64,000 nt of DNA from Spirilliplanes yamanashiensis (GCF_016863475.1 NZ_BOOY01000037.1:1-64000); one strand, 5' to 3'; shown: positions 18,921 through 28,112, counted from the stretch's first letter. Numbers and translations: made by a program. The notes: generated by a model from the letters alone, not told the origin.

Positions 18921-21310
18921 GCGTGCCGGAGACCCGTGACTCCGGCCAGGAGCTGCCGCTGCCGTGGGACGACACCGCGCAGGAGCTGTACGAGCACGCC
19001 CCCTGCGGCTACCTGACCACGCTGCCCGACGGCACGGTGGTCAACGTCAACGAGACGTTCCTGTCGTGGACGGGCTACGGCCGGGCGGACCTGGTGGGCC
19101 GCAAGCGCCTGCGGGACCTGCTGGGCGTCGGCAGCCTGATCTACTACGAGACCCACGTGGCGCCGCTGCTGCGGATGCAGGGCGAGGTGCGCGAGATCGC
19201 GCTGGACGTGCGGTGCGCGACGGGCCGGCGGATGCCGACGCTGGTCAACGCGACGCTGAACTACGACGCCGACGGGGCCGAGCGGGTCATCCGGGTCACG
19301 GTGTTCGACGCGACGGAGCGCCGCCGGTACGAGGCGGAGCTGTTGCAGGCGCGCCGCACCGCGGAGGAGTCCGAGCGGCGGGTGCGGGTCCTGCAGCAGG
19401 TGGTGGCGGACCTGGCGGCGGTGCCGACGGCGAGCGGGGTGGCGCGGGCCGTGGTGGCGGCGGCGGGGCCGGCGTTCGGGGCGGCCGACGGCGGGCTGTG
19501 GGTGGTCGACGGCGACCGCAAGCAGCTGGTGCTGGCGGCGGCCGCGGCGCACGCGGGGTTCCGGGACGTGGCGCTGAGCGCGGCCGGTGCGGCGGCGACG
19601 GTGGTGCGCCGGGGCGAGCCGGTGGTGCTGGCGGGCGCGGCGAAGCTGCGCACGGAGCTGCCGGAGTGGGCGCCCGCGCTGCTGCGGCAGGGGCGGCAGG
19701 GCGCGCTGCTGGTGCCGTTGACGGCGCACGAGGCGGTGCTGGGCGTGCTGGTGTGCACGTTCACGGAGGCGCACGCGGTGAGCGACAGCGAGCTGCAGCT
19801 GGCCCGGCTGCTCGGCCAGCAGGCGGGGCAGGCGCTGGACCGGGCCCGGCTGTACGACGAGGTGCGGCTGCGCGAGGAGCGCGCGGTTTTCCTGGGCGAG
19901 GTCAGTCGCGACCTGGACGGCGTCACGGGGCTGGCGGAGCGGGCCCGGCTGCTGGCGGAGATGGTGGTGCGCGGGGTCGCCGCGTACGCGCAGGTGCGCC
20001 TGGCCGGTGAGGCGGAGGTGCTGGCGGAGGCGGGGGAGCCGGCGGCGACCGGCACGGACATCGAGCTGCCGCTGACGGTGCGCGGCGCGGTGGCGGCCAC
20101 GCTGACGTTGCGCCCGCACGGTGGCCTGCCGGTGCCGGACCCGGCGTTCCTGGCGGAGCTGGCGGACCGGGCGGCGCCCGCGCTGGAGAACGCCCGGCTG
20201 TACGAGCGGGAGCGGGAGGTGGCCCGCACGCTGCAGCGCAGCCTGCTGGCCGGTGAGCCGCCGGGCGACCTGCGGTTCACGGTCGAGGCCTGTTACCGGC
20301 CGGCCGGGGGCGGGCTGGAGGTGGGCGGCGACTGGCACGATGCGTTCCTGATCACGCCGGACCGGCTGGCGGTGGTGGTCGGCGACGTGGTGGGGCGGGG
20401 CCTGCACGCGGCGAGCACGATGGGCCAGCTGCGCAGCGCGGTGCGGGCGCTGGCCGCGGCGGAGGCCGGCCCGGCGCGCCTGGTGGAGCAGCTGGACCGG
20501 TTCGTGGACCGGGTGGAGACGGCCCGGATGGCGACGGTCGCGTACGCGGAGATCGCCCTGGACACGGGCACGATGACGTACTGCTGCGCGGGCCATCCGC
20601 CGCCGCTGCTGCTGCCGGCGCACGCCGACCCGGAGACGCTGTGGGAGGGCCGGTCGGCGCCGCTGGGCTCGCGGGCCGGGCGGCGGTCCCGCGCGGAGGC
20701 GACGGTGCGGCTGGTGACCGGCGACCGGGTGCTGCTGTACACCGACGGGCTGGTCGAGCGCCGCGACCGGCACCTGGACGAGGGGCTGGACCGGCTGGCC
20801 GCGATGTTCGCGACGCGCCGCCGGTCGCCGATGAAGGGCCTGACGGCGCGGATCGCGGACGCCATGCTGATGGGCGGCGAGCCGCCGGACGACGACGTGT
20901 GCCTGCTGTGCGTGTCGCTGGGCACGGAGCCGCGGCTGGAGCGCACGATCCCGGCGGACCCGTACCGGATCAAGGCGGTGCGCACCGACCTGAAGGGCTG
21001 GCTGGAGTTCCGCGGCGTCGACGAGGACAGCGCGGACGCGCTGCTGCTGGCGCTGTCGGAGGCGGTGGCGAACGCCATCGAGCACGGCTACCGCGACTGC
21101 GCGGACGGCACGGTGACGGTGACCGCGACGCAGCTCGGCGACGAGGTGATCCTGCGGGTCGCCGACAAGGGGACGTGGCGCGAGCCGCGCCCGGACGACC
21201 CGGCGCGCGGGCGCGGGCTGTTCCTGATCGGCAAGCTGACGGACCAGATGGAGATCAACACCGACGGCGGGACCACGGTGACGATGCGACGGCAGGTGGC
21301 CGGTGGCTGA
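18917..21310 (+). CDS. RsbP-like PAS-GAF-PP2C phosphatase fused to HATPase anti-sigma kinase domain
   Basis: A 797-residue signalling fusion. Domains in order are: PAS (about 20-140, beginning YEHAPCGYLTTLPDGTVVNV); a short coiled coil; GAF (about 165-305); a second degenerate GAF-like segment (about 315-430); a SpoIIE/PP2C phosphatase (about 450-670, with GGDWHDAF near 468, GDVVGRGLHAAS, YTDGLVE and PPDDDVCLL); and an RsbW-like HATPase (about 680-790, N-box LALSEAVANAIEHGY near 710 and GRGLFLIGKL). The PP2C would dephosphorylate an RsbV-type antagonist, and the HATPase would bind a sigma factor or phosphorylate the antagonist. The ATGA overlap with the RsbQ-like gene suggests the PAS domain is RsbQ-dependent. 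No sigma factor gene is nearby. Confidence 0.9.
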   Translation: MSVPETRDSGQELPLPWDDTAQELYEHAPCGYLTTLPDGTVVNVNETFLSWTGYGRADLVGRKRLRDLLGVGSLIYYETHVAPLLRMQGEVREIALDVRCATGRRMPTLVNATLNYDADGAERVIRVTVFDATERRRYEAELLQARRTAEESERRVRVLQQVVADLAAVPTASGVARAVVAAAGPAFGAADGGLWVVDGDRKQLVLAAAAAHAGFRDVALSAAGAAATVVRRGEPVVLAGAAKLRTELPEWAPALLRQGRQGALLVPLTAHEAVLGVLVCTFTEAHAVSDSELQLARLLGQQAGQALDRARLYDEVRLREERAVFLGEVSRDLDGVTGLAERARLLAEMVVRGVAAYAQVRLAGEAEVLAEAGEPAATGTDIELPLTVRGAVAATLTLRPHGGLPVPDPAFLAELADRAAPALENARLYEREREVARTLQRSLLAGEPPGDLRFTVEACYRPAGGGLEVGGDWHDAFLITPDRLAVVVGDVVGRGLHAASTMGQLRSAVRALAAAEAGPARLVEQLDRFVDRVETARMATVAYAEIALDTGTMTYCCAGHPPPLLLPAHADPETLWEGRSAPLGSRAGRRSRAEATVRLVTGDRVLLYTDGLVERRDRHLDEGLDRLAAMFATRRRSPMKGLTARIADAMLMGGEPPDDDVCLLCVSLGTEPRLERTIPADPYRIKAVRTDLKGWLEFRGVDEDSADALLLALSEAVANAIEHGYRDCADGTVTVTATQLGDEVILRVADKGTWREPRPDDPARGRGLFLIGKLTDQMEINTDGGTTVTMRRQVAGG

Positions 21311-21644
21311 CTCGGTGACGTTGGCGCGGTTCGGCTCGGTGGACGTGGTGCGCATGGTCGGCGAGGTCGACATGAGCACGGTGCCCGGCATCGAGCGCAC
21401 GGTCGTGCCGCCGCTGCGCTCGGCGACGGCCGCCGTGGTGGACCTGACCGCGGTGGGGTTCCTGGACAGCGCCGGGGTGCGGCTGCTGGACACGCTGGTC
21501 GGCGACCTGGAGCGGCGCGAGGCGCGGGTGGCGCTGGTGGTGCCGCCGGTCGGGGAGGTGCGGATGGCGCTGCAGCTGTGCGCGTTCCGCGAGGACCTGC
21601 TCCAGCCGGACCTCACGGCCGCCCGCGCCGCCGTCGCGGGCTGA
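21303..21644 (+). CDS. STAS-domain anti-sigma factor antagonist (RsbV-like)
   Basis: A 113-residue STAS protein with the phosphorylation loop VGFLDSAGVRLL, placing the target serine at residue 56, and the N-terminal EVDMSTVPGIE typical of RsbV/SpoIIAA. When unphosphorylated it would bind the anti-sigma HATPase and free the sigma factor. It starts at GTG 21303, inside the end of the phosphatase/kinase gene, so the two are translationally coupled. Position and order (RsbQ, RsbP-W, RsbV) make a compact partner-switching module. Confidence 0.9.
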   Translation: MADSVTLARFGSVDVVRMVGEVDMSTVPGIERTVVPPLRSATAAVVDLTAVGFLDSAGVRLLDTLVGDLERREARVALVVPPVGEVRMALQLCAFREDLLQPDLTAARAAVAG

Positions 21645-21653
21645 GCGCCCGCG

Positions 21654-21659
21654 TACGCT
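21654..21659 (+). promoter_or_regulatory. Candidate -10 hexamer of radical SAM gene
   Basis: TACGCT ends eight nucleotides before the ATG at 21668, and no clear Shine-Dalgarno is present. Confidence 0.35.
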
Positions 21660-21667
21660 GGTTCCCC

Positions 21668-23626
21668 ATGAGCGTGCAGTCCGTCTTCCCGAAGCTCGAG
21701 CAGTTGCTGCCCCTGGTGAGCAAGCCGATCCAGTACGTGGGGGGCGAGCTCGGCGCTGTCGTCAAGGACTGGGACGCGACGACCGTGCGCTGGGCGCTGA
21801 TGTACCCGGACGCGTACGAGGTGGGCCTGCCCAACCAGGGCGTGCAGATCCTGTACGAGGTGCTCAACGAGCAGCCCGACGTGCTGGCCGAGCGCACCTA
21901 CGCGGTGTGGCCGGACCTCGAGGCGCTGATGAAGGAGCACGGCGTCCCGCAGTTCACGGTCGACGCGCACCGCCCGGTGACGGCGTTCGACGTCTTCGGC
22001 GTCTCGTTCTCCACCGAGCTGGGCTACACGAACCTGCTGTCGGCGCTGGACCTCGCGGGCATCCCGCTGGAGTCGGCGGATCGCACCGGCGAGCACCCGA
22101 TCGTGGTGGCCGGCGGGCACGCGGCGTTCAACCCGGAGCCGATCGCCGACTTCATCGACGCGGCGGTGCTGGGCGACGGCGAGGAGGCCGTCCTCGAGAT
22201 CACCGGCATCGTGCGGGAGTGGAAGGCGGAGGGCTCGCCGGGCGGCCGCGACGAGCTGCTGCTGCGCCTGGCCCGCACCGAGAGCATCTACGTGCCGCGC
22301 TTCTACGACGTCGACTACCTGCCCGACGGCCGCATCCAGCGGGTGGTGCCGAACCGGGCGGACGTGCCGTTCCGGGTGGCGAAGCGCACGACCATGGACC
22401 TGGACGCCTGGCCGTACCCGAAGAAGCCTCTGGTCCCGCTCGCGGAGACGGTGCACGAGCGGTACGCGGTGGAGATCTTCCGCGGCTGCACGCGCGGCTG
22501 CCGGTTCTGCCAGGCGGGCATGATCACCCGGCCGGTGCGGGAGCGCTCGATCACGACCGTCGGCCAGATGGTCAAGGAGGGCCTGGAGTTCTCCGGCTTC
22601 AACGAGGTCGGCCTGCTGTCGCTGTCGAGCGCCGACCACTCCGAGATCGGCGACATGTGCTCGGGCCTGGCCCAGCAGTACGCCGACGAGAACGTGTCGC
22701 TGTCGCTGCCGTCGACGCGGGTGGACGCGTTCAACATCGACCTGGCGCAGGAGCTGTCGCGCAACGGCCGCCGCACGGGCCTGACGTTCGCGCCGGAGGG
22801 CGGGTCGGAGCGCATCCGCAAGGTCATCAACAAGATGGTGACCGAGGAGGACCTGATCCGGACGGTCGTCACCGCGTACTCGAACGGCTGGCGGCAGGTG
22901 AAGCTGTACTTCATGTGCGGCCTGCCCACCGAGACCGACGACGACGTGCTGCAGATCGCCCACATGGCGCACGAGGTGATCCGCGCCGGCCGGGCCGCGG
23001 CGGGCACCAAGGACATCCGCTGCACGGTGTCGATCGGCGGGTTCGTGCCGAAGCCGCACACCCCGTTCCAGTGGGCGCCGATGGAGCGTCCCGAGGTGAT
23101 CGACAACCGGCTGAAGCTGCTCAAGCAGGAGATCAACTCGGACCGCTCGCTGGGCCGGGCCATCGGCTACCGGTACCACGACGGCGAGCCGTCGCTGATC
23201 GAGGGCCTGCTGTCGCGCGGCGACCGCCGGGTGGGCGCGGTGATCCGCCGGGTGTGGGAGAAGGGCGGCCGGTTCGACGGCTGGAGCGAGCACTTCTCGT
23301 ACGGCCGGTGGGTCGAGTCGGCGGCGGAGGTGCTGCCGCGGTTCGGCGTCGACCTTGACTGGTTCACCACCCGCGAGCGCCAGCACTCCGAGGTGCTGCC
23401 CTGGGACCACCTGGACTCGGGCCTCGACAAGGACTGGCTCTGGCAGGACTGGCAGGACTCCAAGAGCGAGTTCGAGCAGGACGACTGCCGGTGGACGCCG
23501 TGCTTCGACTGCGGCGTGTGTCCGTCGATGGACACGGAGATCCAGATCGGCCCGACGGGCCGCAAGCTGCTGCCGCTGACGCCGGTCGGCGGGTCACCGC
23601 TGCGGATGCCTGCCCACACCCACTAG
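21668..23626 (+). CDS. B12-binding-domain radical SAM protein, TIGR03960 type
   Basis: The 652-residue protein has an N-terminal cobalamin-binding-like domain (about 20-200) and a radical SAM core. The cluster motif CTRGCRFC is at residues 274-281. A cysteine-rich C-terminal tail (CFDCGVC) follows. In many bacteria this family is encoded directly before, or fused to, a DUF2344/TIGR03936 protein, next to rne and rplU-rpmA. Here the DUF2344 gene begins near 37.3 kb, separated by about 13.6 kb. The substrate is unknown; a role in RNA modification or ribosome-linked processes has been suggested only from context. Its stop shares CTAG with the convergent methyltransferase. Confidence 0.9.
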   Translation: MSVQSVFPKLEQLLPLVSKPIQYVGGELGAVVKDWDATTVRWALMYPDAYEVGLPNQGVQILYEVLNEQPDVLAERTYAVWPDLEALMKEHGVPQFTVDAHRPVTAFDVFGVSFSTELGYTNLLSALDLAGIPLESADRTGEHPIVVAGGHAAFNPEPIADFIDAAVLGDGEEAVLEITGIVREWKAEGSPGGRDELLLRLARTESIYVPRFYDVDYLPDGRIQRVVPNRADVPFRVAKRTTMDLDAWPYPKKPLVPLAETVHERYAVEIFRGCTRGCRFCQAGMITRPVRERSITTVGQMVKEGLEFSGFNEVGLLSLSSADHSEIGDMCSGLAQQYADENVSLSLPSTRVDAFNIDLAQELSRNGRRTGLTFAPEGGSERIRKVINKMVTEEDLIRTVVTAYSNGWRQVKLYFMCGLPTETDDDVLQIAHMAHEVIRAGRAAAGTKDIRCTVSIGGFVPKPHTPFQWAPMERPEVIDNRLKLLKQEINSDRSLGRAIGYRYHDGEPSLIEGLLSRGDRRVGAVIRRVWEKGGRFDGWSEHFSYGRWVESAAEVLPRFGVDLDWFTTRERQHSEVLPWDHLDSGLDKDWLWQDWQDSKSEFEQDDCRWTPCFDCGVCPSMDTEIQIGPTGRKLLPLTPVGGSPLRMPAHTH

Positions 23627-24471
23627 CGCGCGATCGTCACCCGGCCGGGCATGCTCAGCGCGAGCGTGCCGGCCGGGCCGCGCAGGGTGCGTTCGGCCTC
23701 GGCGGCCACCGCGGCCTCCGCCTCGGCGAGCCGGTCGGCGGGCACGGCCTCCAGCGCGCCGCGGGCGCCGGTGGACCACAGCCAGCGCACGAACGCGGCG
23801 CCGTCGGGGTAGGTCAGCACGTGCTCGCGCTCGGCGAACGCGAACCCGGTGAACCCGGCGCCGGCGAGCAGCTCGGTGACCGCGGCGCGGGTGCGCAGCC
23901 GGTGCATGGGGTGCGGCGGCTCGCCCGGCACCGCGGGCCGGGCCGGCGGGAAGTACTCGCCGAGGGCGCGGCCGAGCACGGCCGCGTAGGTGCGGTCGGG
24001 GTCGGCGTCCTCGGCGAAGGTCGCGACCGCGAGCCGCCCGCCGGGGGCCAGGAGCCGCCGGTACGCCCGCACGGCGGCGTCCGGGTCGGGCAGCAGGAAG
24101 AGCAGGAACGCGGCGATCACCAGGTCGGCGGAGCCGTCGGGCAGGCCGGGCGCCTCGGCGTCGCCGACGAGCACCCGCACGTGGGTCAGGCCGCGCTCGC
24201 GGGCCTCGGCCGCGGTCGCCGCCACCATGGCCGGCGCGAGGTCGATGCCGACGGCGCTGCCCTGCGGTCCGACGGCCAGCGCGGCGGGGAACAGGTTGGC
24301 GCCGCGGCCGCAGCCGACGTCGACCACCCGCTCGCCGGGGCGCGGGGCGGCGGCCGCGACGAGCTCGGCCGCGGCCCGGGCGAAGAAGTCGGCGCCGGCC
24401 CGGTCGTAGGTCTGCGCGGTGCGGTCGAACAGTGCGGCGGTGCCGGCCTTCGCCTCTGCGGGGTCGCCCAT
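23623..24471 (-). CDS. Class I SAM-dependent methyltransferase
   Basis: The 282-residue protein has motif I VVDVGCGRGANLFP, motif II around VGIDLAPAM, and the later PGGRLAVATF strand of Rossmann methyltransferases (Methyltransf_11/25 type). The start ATG has a TAGGAT hexamer six bases upstream, indicating a leaderless transcript. It is convergent with the radical SAM gene and divergent from the WecE-type gene, so it marks the left edge of the sugar block. Substrate is unknown; it may or may not belong to the sugar pathway. Confidence 0.85.
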   Translation of the reverse strand: MGDPAEAKAGTAALFDRTAQTYDRAGADFFARAAAELVAAAAPRPGERVVDVGCGRGANLFPAALAVGPQGSAVGIDLAPAMVAATAAEARERGLTHVRVLVGDAEAPGLPDGSADLVIAAFLLFLLPDPDAAVRAYRRLLAPGGRLAVATFAEDADPDRTYAAVLGRALGEYFPPARPAVPGEPPHPMHRLRTRAAVTELLAGAGFTGFAFAEREHVLTYPDGAAFVRWLWSTGARGALEAVPADRLAEAEAAVAAEAERTLRGPAGTLALSMPGRVTIAR

Positions 24472-24477
24472 GCGGGA

Positions 24478-24483
24478 ATCCTA
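24478..24483 (-). promoter_or_regulatory. -10 hexamer of methyltransferase gene, leaderless
   Basis: On the minus strand, TAGGAT ends six nucleotides before the ATG at 24471. Confidence 0.45.
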
Positions 24484-24532
24484 GGGGCGGCGGGGCCGGG
24501 CGCGGCTCAACGGATCAAGTCGCCCGTTTCGA

Positions 24533-24538
24533 TAGCAT
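24533..24538 (+). promoter_or_regulatory. -10 hexamer of WecE-type gene, leaderless
   Basis: TAGCAT ends six nucleotides before the GTG at 24545. It favours this start over the in-frame GTG at 24566. Confidence 0.45.
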
Positions 24539-24544
24539 TCGCCA

Positions 24545-25699
24545 GTGATTCAGCGAAACGCGCCAGTGATCCCGTTCAACCGCCCGTACGTGGCCGGCCG
24601 CGAGCGGCAGTACCTGACCGAGGTCGTCGAGTCCGGCCAGACCTCCGGCGACGGGCCGTTCACCCGCCGCGCCAGCACCCTGCTCACCGCGCTCGTCGGC
24701 GCCCCGTCGGTGCTGCTGACGACATCCTGCACGCACGCCCTCGAACTGTCCGCCCTGCTGCTCGACCTGCGCGCCGGCGACGAGGTCATCATGCCGTCGT
24801 TCACGTTCGTGTCGACGGCCAACGCGTACGTGCTGCGCGGCGCCGTGCCCGTCTTCGTCGACGTGCGGCCCGACACCCTCAACATCGACGAGCGCGCCGT
24901 CGAGGCCGCCATCACCCCGCGCACGAAGGCGATCGTCATCGTCCACTACGCCGGGGTGCCGTGCGAGATGGACGCGATCCTCAAGGTGGCGAAGCACCAC
25001 CGCGTGCCGGTGATCGAGGACAACGCGCACGGCCTCGGCGCCACCTACAAGGGCCGCCCGCTCGGCTCGATGGGCGCGCTCGCCGCGCAGAGCTTCCACG
25101 CCACCAAGAACGTGCAGTGCGGCGAGGGCGGCGCCCTGGTGCTCAACGACGACCGGCTGCGCGAGCGCGCCGAGATCATCCGCGAGAAGGGCACCGACCG
25201 CAGCCGGTTCTTCCGCGGCCAGGTCGACAAGTACCGGTGGATGGACCTCGGCTCCAGCTACCTGCCGTCGGACCTGCTCGCCGCGACGCTGACCGCGCAG
25301 CTGGAGGCGTTCGACGACATCCAGCGGCAGCGGCACGCCGTCTGGGACACCTACCACGCCGAGCTGGCCGGCTGGGCCGCCGACCGCGGCGTCACCCGGC
25401 CCACCGTGCCCGCCGGCGCCGAGCACGCGGCCCACCTGTACTACCTGCTGATGCCGAGCCTGGACGAGCGGCAGGCGATGCTGCGCCACCTCGCCGACGC
25501 GGGCGTGCAGGCCACCTTCCACTACCAGCCGCTGCACAGCGCCCCGGCCGGCGAGCGGTTCGGCCGCACCGGCCCCGGCGGCTGCCCGGTGACCGACGAC
25601 GTCGCCGACCGGCTCGTCCGGCTGCCGCTGTACGCGGGCATGACCGAGGCCGAGACCGCGCAGGTCGTCGGCGCGGTCCGGGCGTACGCCCCGCGGTGA
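24545..25699 (+). CDS. wecE: dTDP-4-amino-4,6-dideoxygalactose transaminase (WecE/RffA family)
   Basis: A PLP-dependent DegT/DnrJ/EryC1/StrS aminotransferase of 384 residues. Similarity to E. coli WecE runs throughout: GDGPFTRR, MPSFTFVSTANAYVLRGA, VFVDVRPDTLNID, HYAGVPCEMD, REKGTDRSRFFRGQVDKY, FHYQPLHSAPAGE. The PLP lysine is Lys188 in SFHATKN. WecE transfers an amino group from glutamate to C4 of dTDP-4-keto-6-deoxyglucose, the product of RfbA plus RfbB, both encoded 10-12 kb away. The gene overlaps the following membrane protein gene by GTGA. The amino-sugar stereochemistry (galacto or gluco) cannot be settled from sequence alone. Confidence 0.92.
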   Translation: MIQRNAPVIPFNRPYVAGRERQYLTEVVESGQTSGDGPFTRRASTLLTALVGAPSVLLTTSCTHALELSALLLDLRAGDEVIMPSFTFVSTANAYVLRGAVPVFVDVRPDTLNIDERAVEAAITPRTKAIVIVHYAGVPCEMDAILKVAKHHRVPVIEDNAHGLGATYKGRPLGSMGALAAQSFHATKNVQCGEGGALVLNDDRLRERAEIIREKGTDRSRFFRGQVDKYRWMDLGSSYLPSDLLAATLTAQLEAFDDIQRQRHAVWDTYHAELAGWAADRGVTRPTVPAGAEHAAHLYYLLMPSLDERQAMLRHLADAGVQATFHYQPLHSAPAGERFGRTGPGGCPVTDDVADRLVRLPLYAGMTEAETAQVVGAVRAYAPR

Positions 25700-28062
25700 C
25701 CGCGCCCGACACCGCCGCCGCGGCGCCCCGCACCCCGGCGCCGCGCTCCGCCCCGCCGCCGCCCGCGTCGCCGCCCGCCGTGCCCGCGGCGCGCACCCGG
25801 CGCCGGTGGCACCGGTGGCTGCCCGGCGCGCTGGTCGCCGTGCCCACCGTCGCGGCCGTGCACCACTACGGGGTGGGCTGGCGCGACCTGGCCGCCTTCG
25901 GCGCGTACCTGGTGCTGTGCCTCGCCCTGCCCGGCACGCTGGTGTGGCGCGCCGCGCAGCGCCGCGCGCGGACCCTGGCCGAGGACCTGGCCCCCGGCCT
26001 GGCCGTCGGCTACGCCATCGAGGTGCTGGCCTACCTGCCCGCGCGGGCGGCCGGCGTGCCGCTGGCCGTGCTCGCCGCGCCCGTCGCCGTCGTGGCGCTG
26101 TTCGCCGCCGTGCGGCCGCTGCGCCGGTACTGGCGCACCGACCGCGACGCCGCCGTCCCGCCCGCGGGCTGGCTGTGGGCGCTGGCCGGCATCACCGGGT
26201 TCATGCTGCTGCTGACCTGCGCCGCGTTCCTGCGCACCCGGGGCCCGCTGCACGGCTTCGGCGACCCCGACCCGCCGTTCCACCTGGCGCTGATCGGCGA
26301 GGCCCGGCACCACCTGCCGCCGCAGGTGCCGTGGGTGGCGGGGGAGTCGCTGGACTACCACTGGTTCGGCTACCTGCACCTGGCCGCGTCGAGCTGGGTC
26401 ACCGGCATCGAACCGGAGACGCTGCTGCTGCGGCTGTTCTACCTGCCGCTGATCGCCGCGCTGCCGGTCGCGCTGGCGGTGGCCGCCCGGCGGGTCACCG
26501 GCCGCTGGTGGCCCGGGCCGGTCGCCGCCGCGATCACCCTGTTCGGCGTCGCGCCGCACCCGTTCTCCTGGCCGCTGACGCCGCTGTACCAGCAGCGCGG
26601 GTACGGCCCGGTGGACGACGGCGGCCTGCTGCGCGAGGGGCTGTGGGCCAGCCTGACCCAGACGTACGCGGCGCTGGTCTTCGTGCCGCTGGTGATCGTC
26701 CTGACCGGACTGCTGCGTGGGCGGCTCGCCGGGTGGCGGCCGTGGGCGCTGCTCGCCGCGCTCGTCGCCGTGATGACCGGGGCCAAGGCGACGTACCTGC
26801 CGATCCTGCTCTGCGGCCTCGCGCTCGTGCTGGCCGTGACCGCGGTGGCGCACCGGCGGCTGCACCGGCCCGCGCTCGCCGCGGCCGGCCTGACCGTGGC
26901 CGGCTTCGCGTTCGCCCAGGCGGTCCTGCTCGGCCGCGGCTCGCACGGCATGTACCCGGACCTCGTCGAGAGCGTGCGGTTCAACGGCATCGCGGTCGCC
27001 ACCGGGCTGTACCGGGAGCCGCTGACCGGCGCCGGGGCGACCGTGCTCACCGCGGCGACGCTGCTGAGCTGGCTGGCCGCGTTCGGCGGGGTGCTCGCCC
27101 TGCTCGCCCGGCGCCGGTGGGCCGACCCCGCGCACGCCCTGCTCGCCGGCTGCGGCCTGGCCGGGCTGGGCGCGGTGCTGGTGTTCGTGCACTACGCGCA
27201 CGGCGAGACGTGGTTCATCGTGGCGTCCCGGCCGTACCTGGCGCTGGCCGCCGCCGCCGGGCTCGCCGCGCTGGTCCCGCCGGGGCGGCGCGCGTTCGGG
27301 GTGGCCGCCGCCGTCTCGGCCGCCGTGGGCGTCGGCGTGGCGCTGCTGGTCGCGGCGATCGGGCCGGAGCGGGCCCCGACCGTCGCCGCCGACGGCCGCC
27401 GGGCCGTCCTGGTCGCCGTCGTCTGGCCGTACGCGGCACTGGCCGGCGGGCTGCTGCTCGCGGGCCTGGCCGGGTGGGTGCTGACCCGCCGGGTCGCGGC
27501 GCTGCGCGGGCTCGCCGCCGCGCTGCTGGTCGTCGCGGTGGCCGCCGCCGGGCTACCCGCCGCGTGGGGCTTCGCCGAGCGCAACCTGACCGCGGCCGCG
27601 CGCGACGGGTTCGCCGCGGTGGACCCGGTGCCCAGCGCCATGCCGCCCGGCACCCGCCGCGCCGCCCGCTGGCTGCGCGCCCACTCGTCCCCGGCCGACC
27701 TGATCGCCACCAACGCCCACTGCCGGCGCGGGAAGACCTGCGACAACCTGCACTTCTGGTTCTCGGCGTTCAGCGAGCGGCGGTTCCTCGTCGAGGGCTG
27801 GGGCTTCACCGCGAAGGCCAACGCCATGCCGGGCCGCGCGGGCGGCTCGCCGATCCTCGCGCCGTTCTGGGACCCGGCCCTGCTGGCCGCCAACGACGTG
27901 GTGTTCCGCGCCCCGGACGCGGCCTCCGTCGACCGGCTGCGCCGCGAGTTCGGGGTGCGCTGGCTGCTCGTCGACGAGGGCGCCTCACCGGTCTCGCCGG
28001 AGCTGAACCGGCACGCCACGCTGCGCTTCCGCGCCGGGCGCTGCGCGGTCTACCAGCTCTGA
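25696..28062 (+). CDS. GT-C-like polytopic membrane protein, paralogue 1
   Basis: This 788-residue protein has a disordered Pro/Ala N-terminus (about 40 residues), then about 13 or more membrane helices and an extracytoplasmic C-terminal domain. An early outer loop has DPPFHLALIGEARHH, PPQVPWVAGE and YHWFGYLHLAASSWVTG. This pattern of acidic and aromatic residues is seen in GT-C-fold transferases that use polyprenyl-phosphate sugars. VAVMTGAKATYLPILLCGL and RRFLVEGWGFTAKAN are shared with the paralogue at 30034-32406. The GTG start overlaps the WecE-type stop (GTGA), coupling sugar synthesis to this protein. The acceptor is unknown and no characterised family is recognised with certainty. Confidence 0.85.
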   Translation: MTAPDTAAAAPRTPAPRSAPPPPASPPAVPAARTRRRWHRWLPGALVAVPTVAAVHHYGVGWRDLAAFGAYLVLCLALPGTLVWRAAQRRARTLAEDLAPGLAVGYAIEVLAYLPARAAGVPLAVLAAPVAVVALFAAVRPLRRYWRTDRDAAVPPAGWLWALAGITGFMLLLTCAAFLRTRGPLHGFGDPDPPFHLALIGEARHHLPPQVPWVAGESLDYHWFGYLHLAASSWVTGIEPETLLLRLFYLPLIAALPVALAVAARRVTGRWWPGPVAAAITLFGVAPHPFSWPLTPLYQQRGYGPVDDGGLLREGLWASLTQTYAALVFVPLVIVLTGLLRGRLAGWRPWALLAALVAVMTGAKATYLPILLCGLALVLAVTAVAHRRLHRPALAAAGLTVAGFAFAQAVLLGRGSHGMYPDLVESVRFNGIAVATGLYREPLTGAGATVLTAATLLSWLAAFGGVLALLARRRWADPAHALLAGCGLAGLGAVLVFVHYAHGETWFIVASRPYLALAAAAGLAALVPPGRRAFGVAAAVSAAVGVGVALLVAAIGPERAPTVAADGRRAVLVAVVWPYAALAGGLLLAGLAGWVLTRRVAALRGLAAALLVVAVAAAGLPAAWGFAERNLTAAARDGFAAVDPVPSAMPPGTRRAARWLRAHSSPADLIATNAHCRRGKTCDNLHFWFSAFSERRFLVEGWGFTAKANAMPGRAGGSPILAPFWDPALLAANDVVFRAPDAASVDRLRREFGVRWLLVDEGASPVSPELNRHATLRFRAGRCAVYQL

Positions 28063-28070
28063 CGAACGAC

Positions 28071-28100
28071 GAAGGGCCCTGCCGACCGGCAGGGCCCTTT
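28071..28100. terminator. Bidirectional terminator between convergent genes
   Basis: A perfect 12-bp stem (28072-28083 with 28088-28099), extended by one wobble pair, closes a GACC loop. It has AA on one side and TTT on the other. It lies between the GT-C gene and the convergent ACP gene. Confidence 0.85.
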
Positions 28101-28112
28101 CGCGCGGATCGG

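Noticed and set aside
18704-23410. 1568-residue open frame antisense to the Rsb cassette and radical SAM gene
   Set aside because: It covers several well-supported genes on the plus strand and is rich in His/Arg/Gln without motifs; it arises from the strong GC bias.
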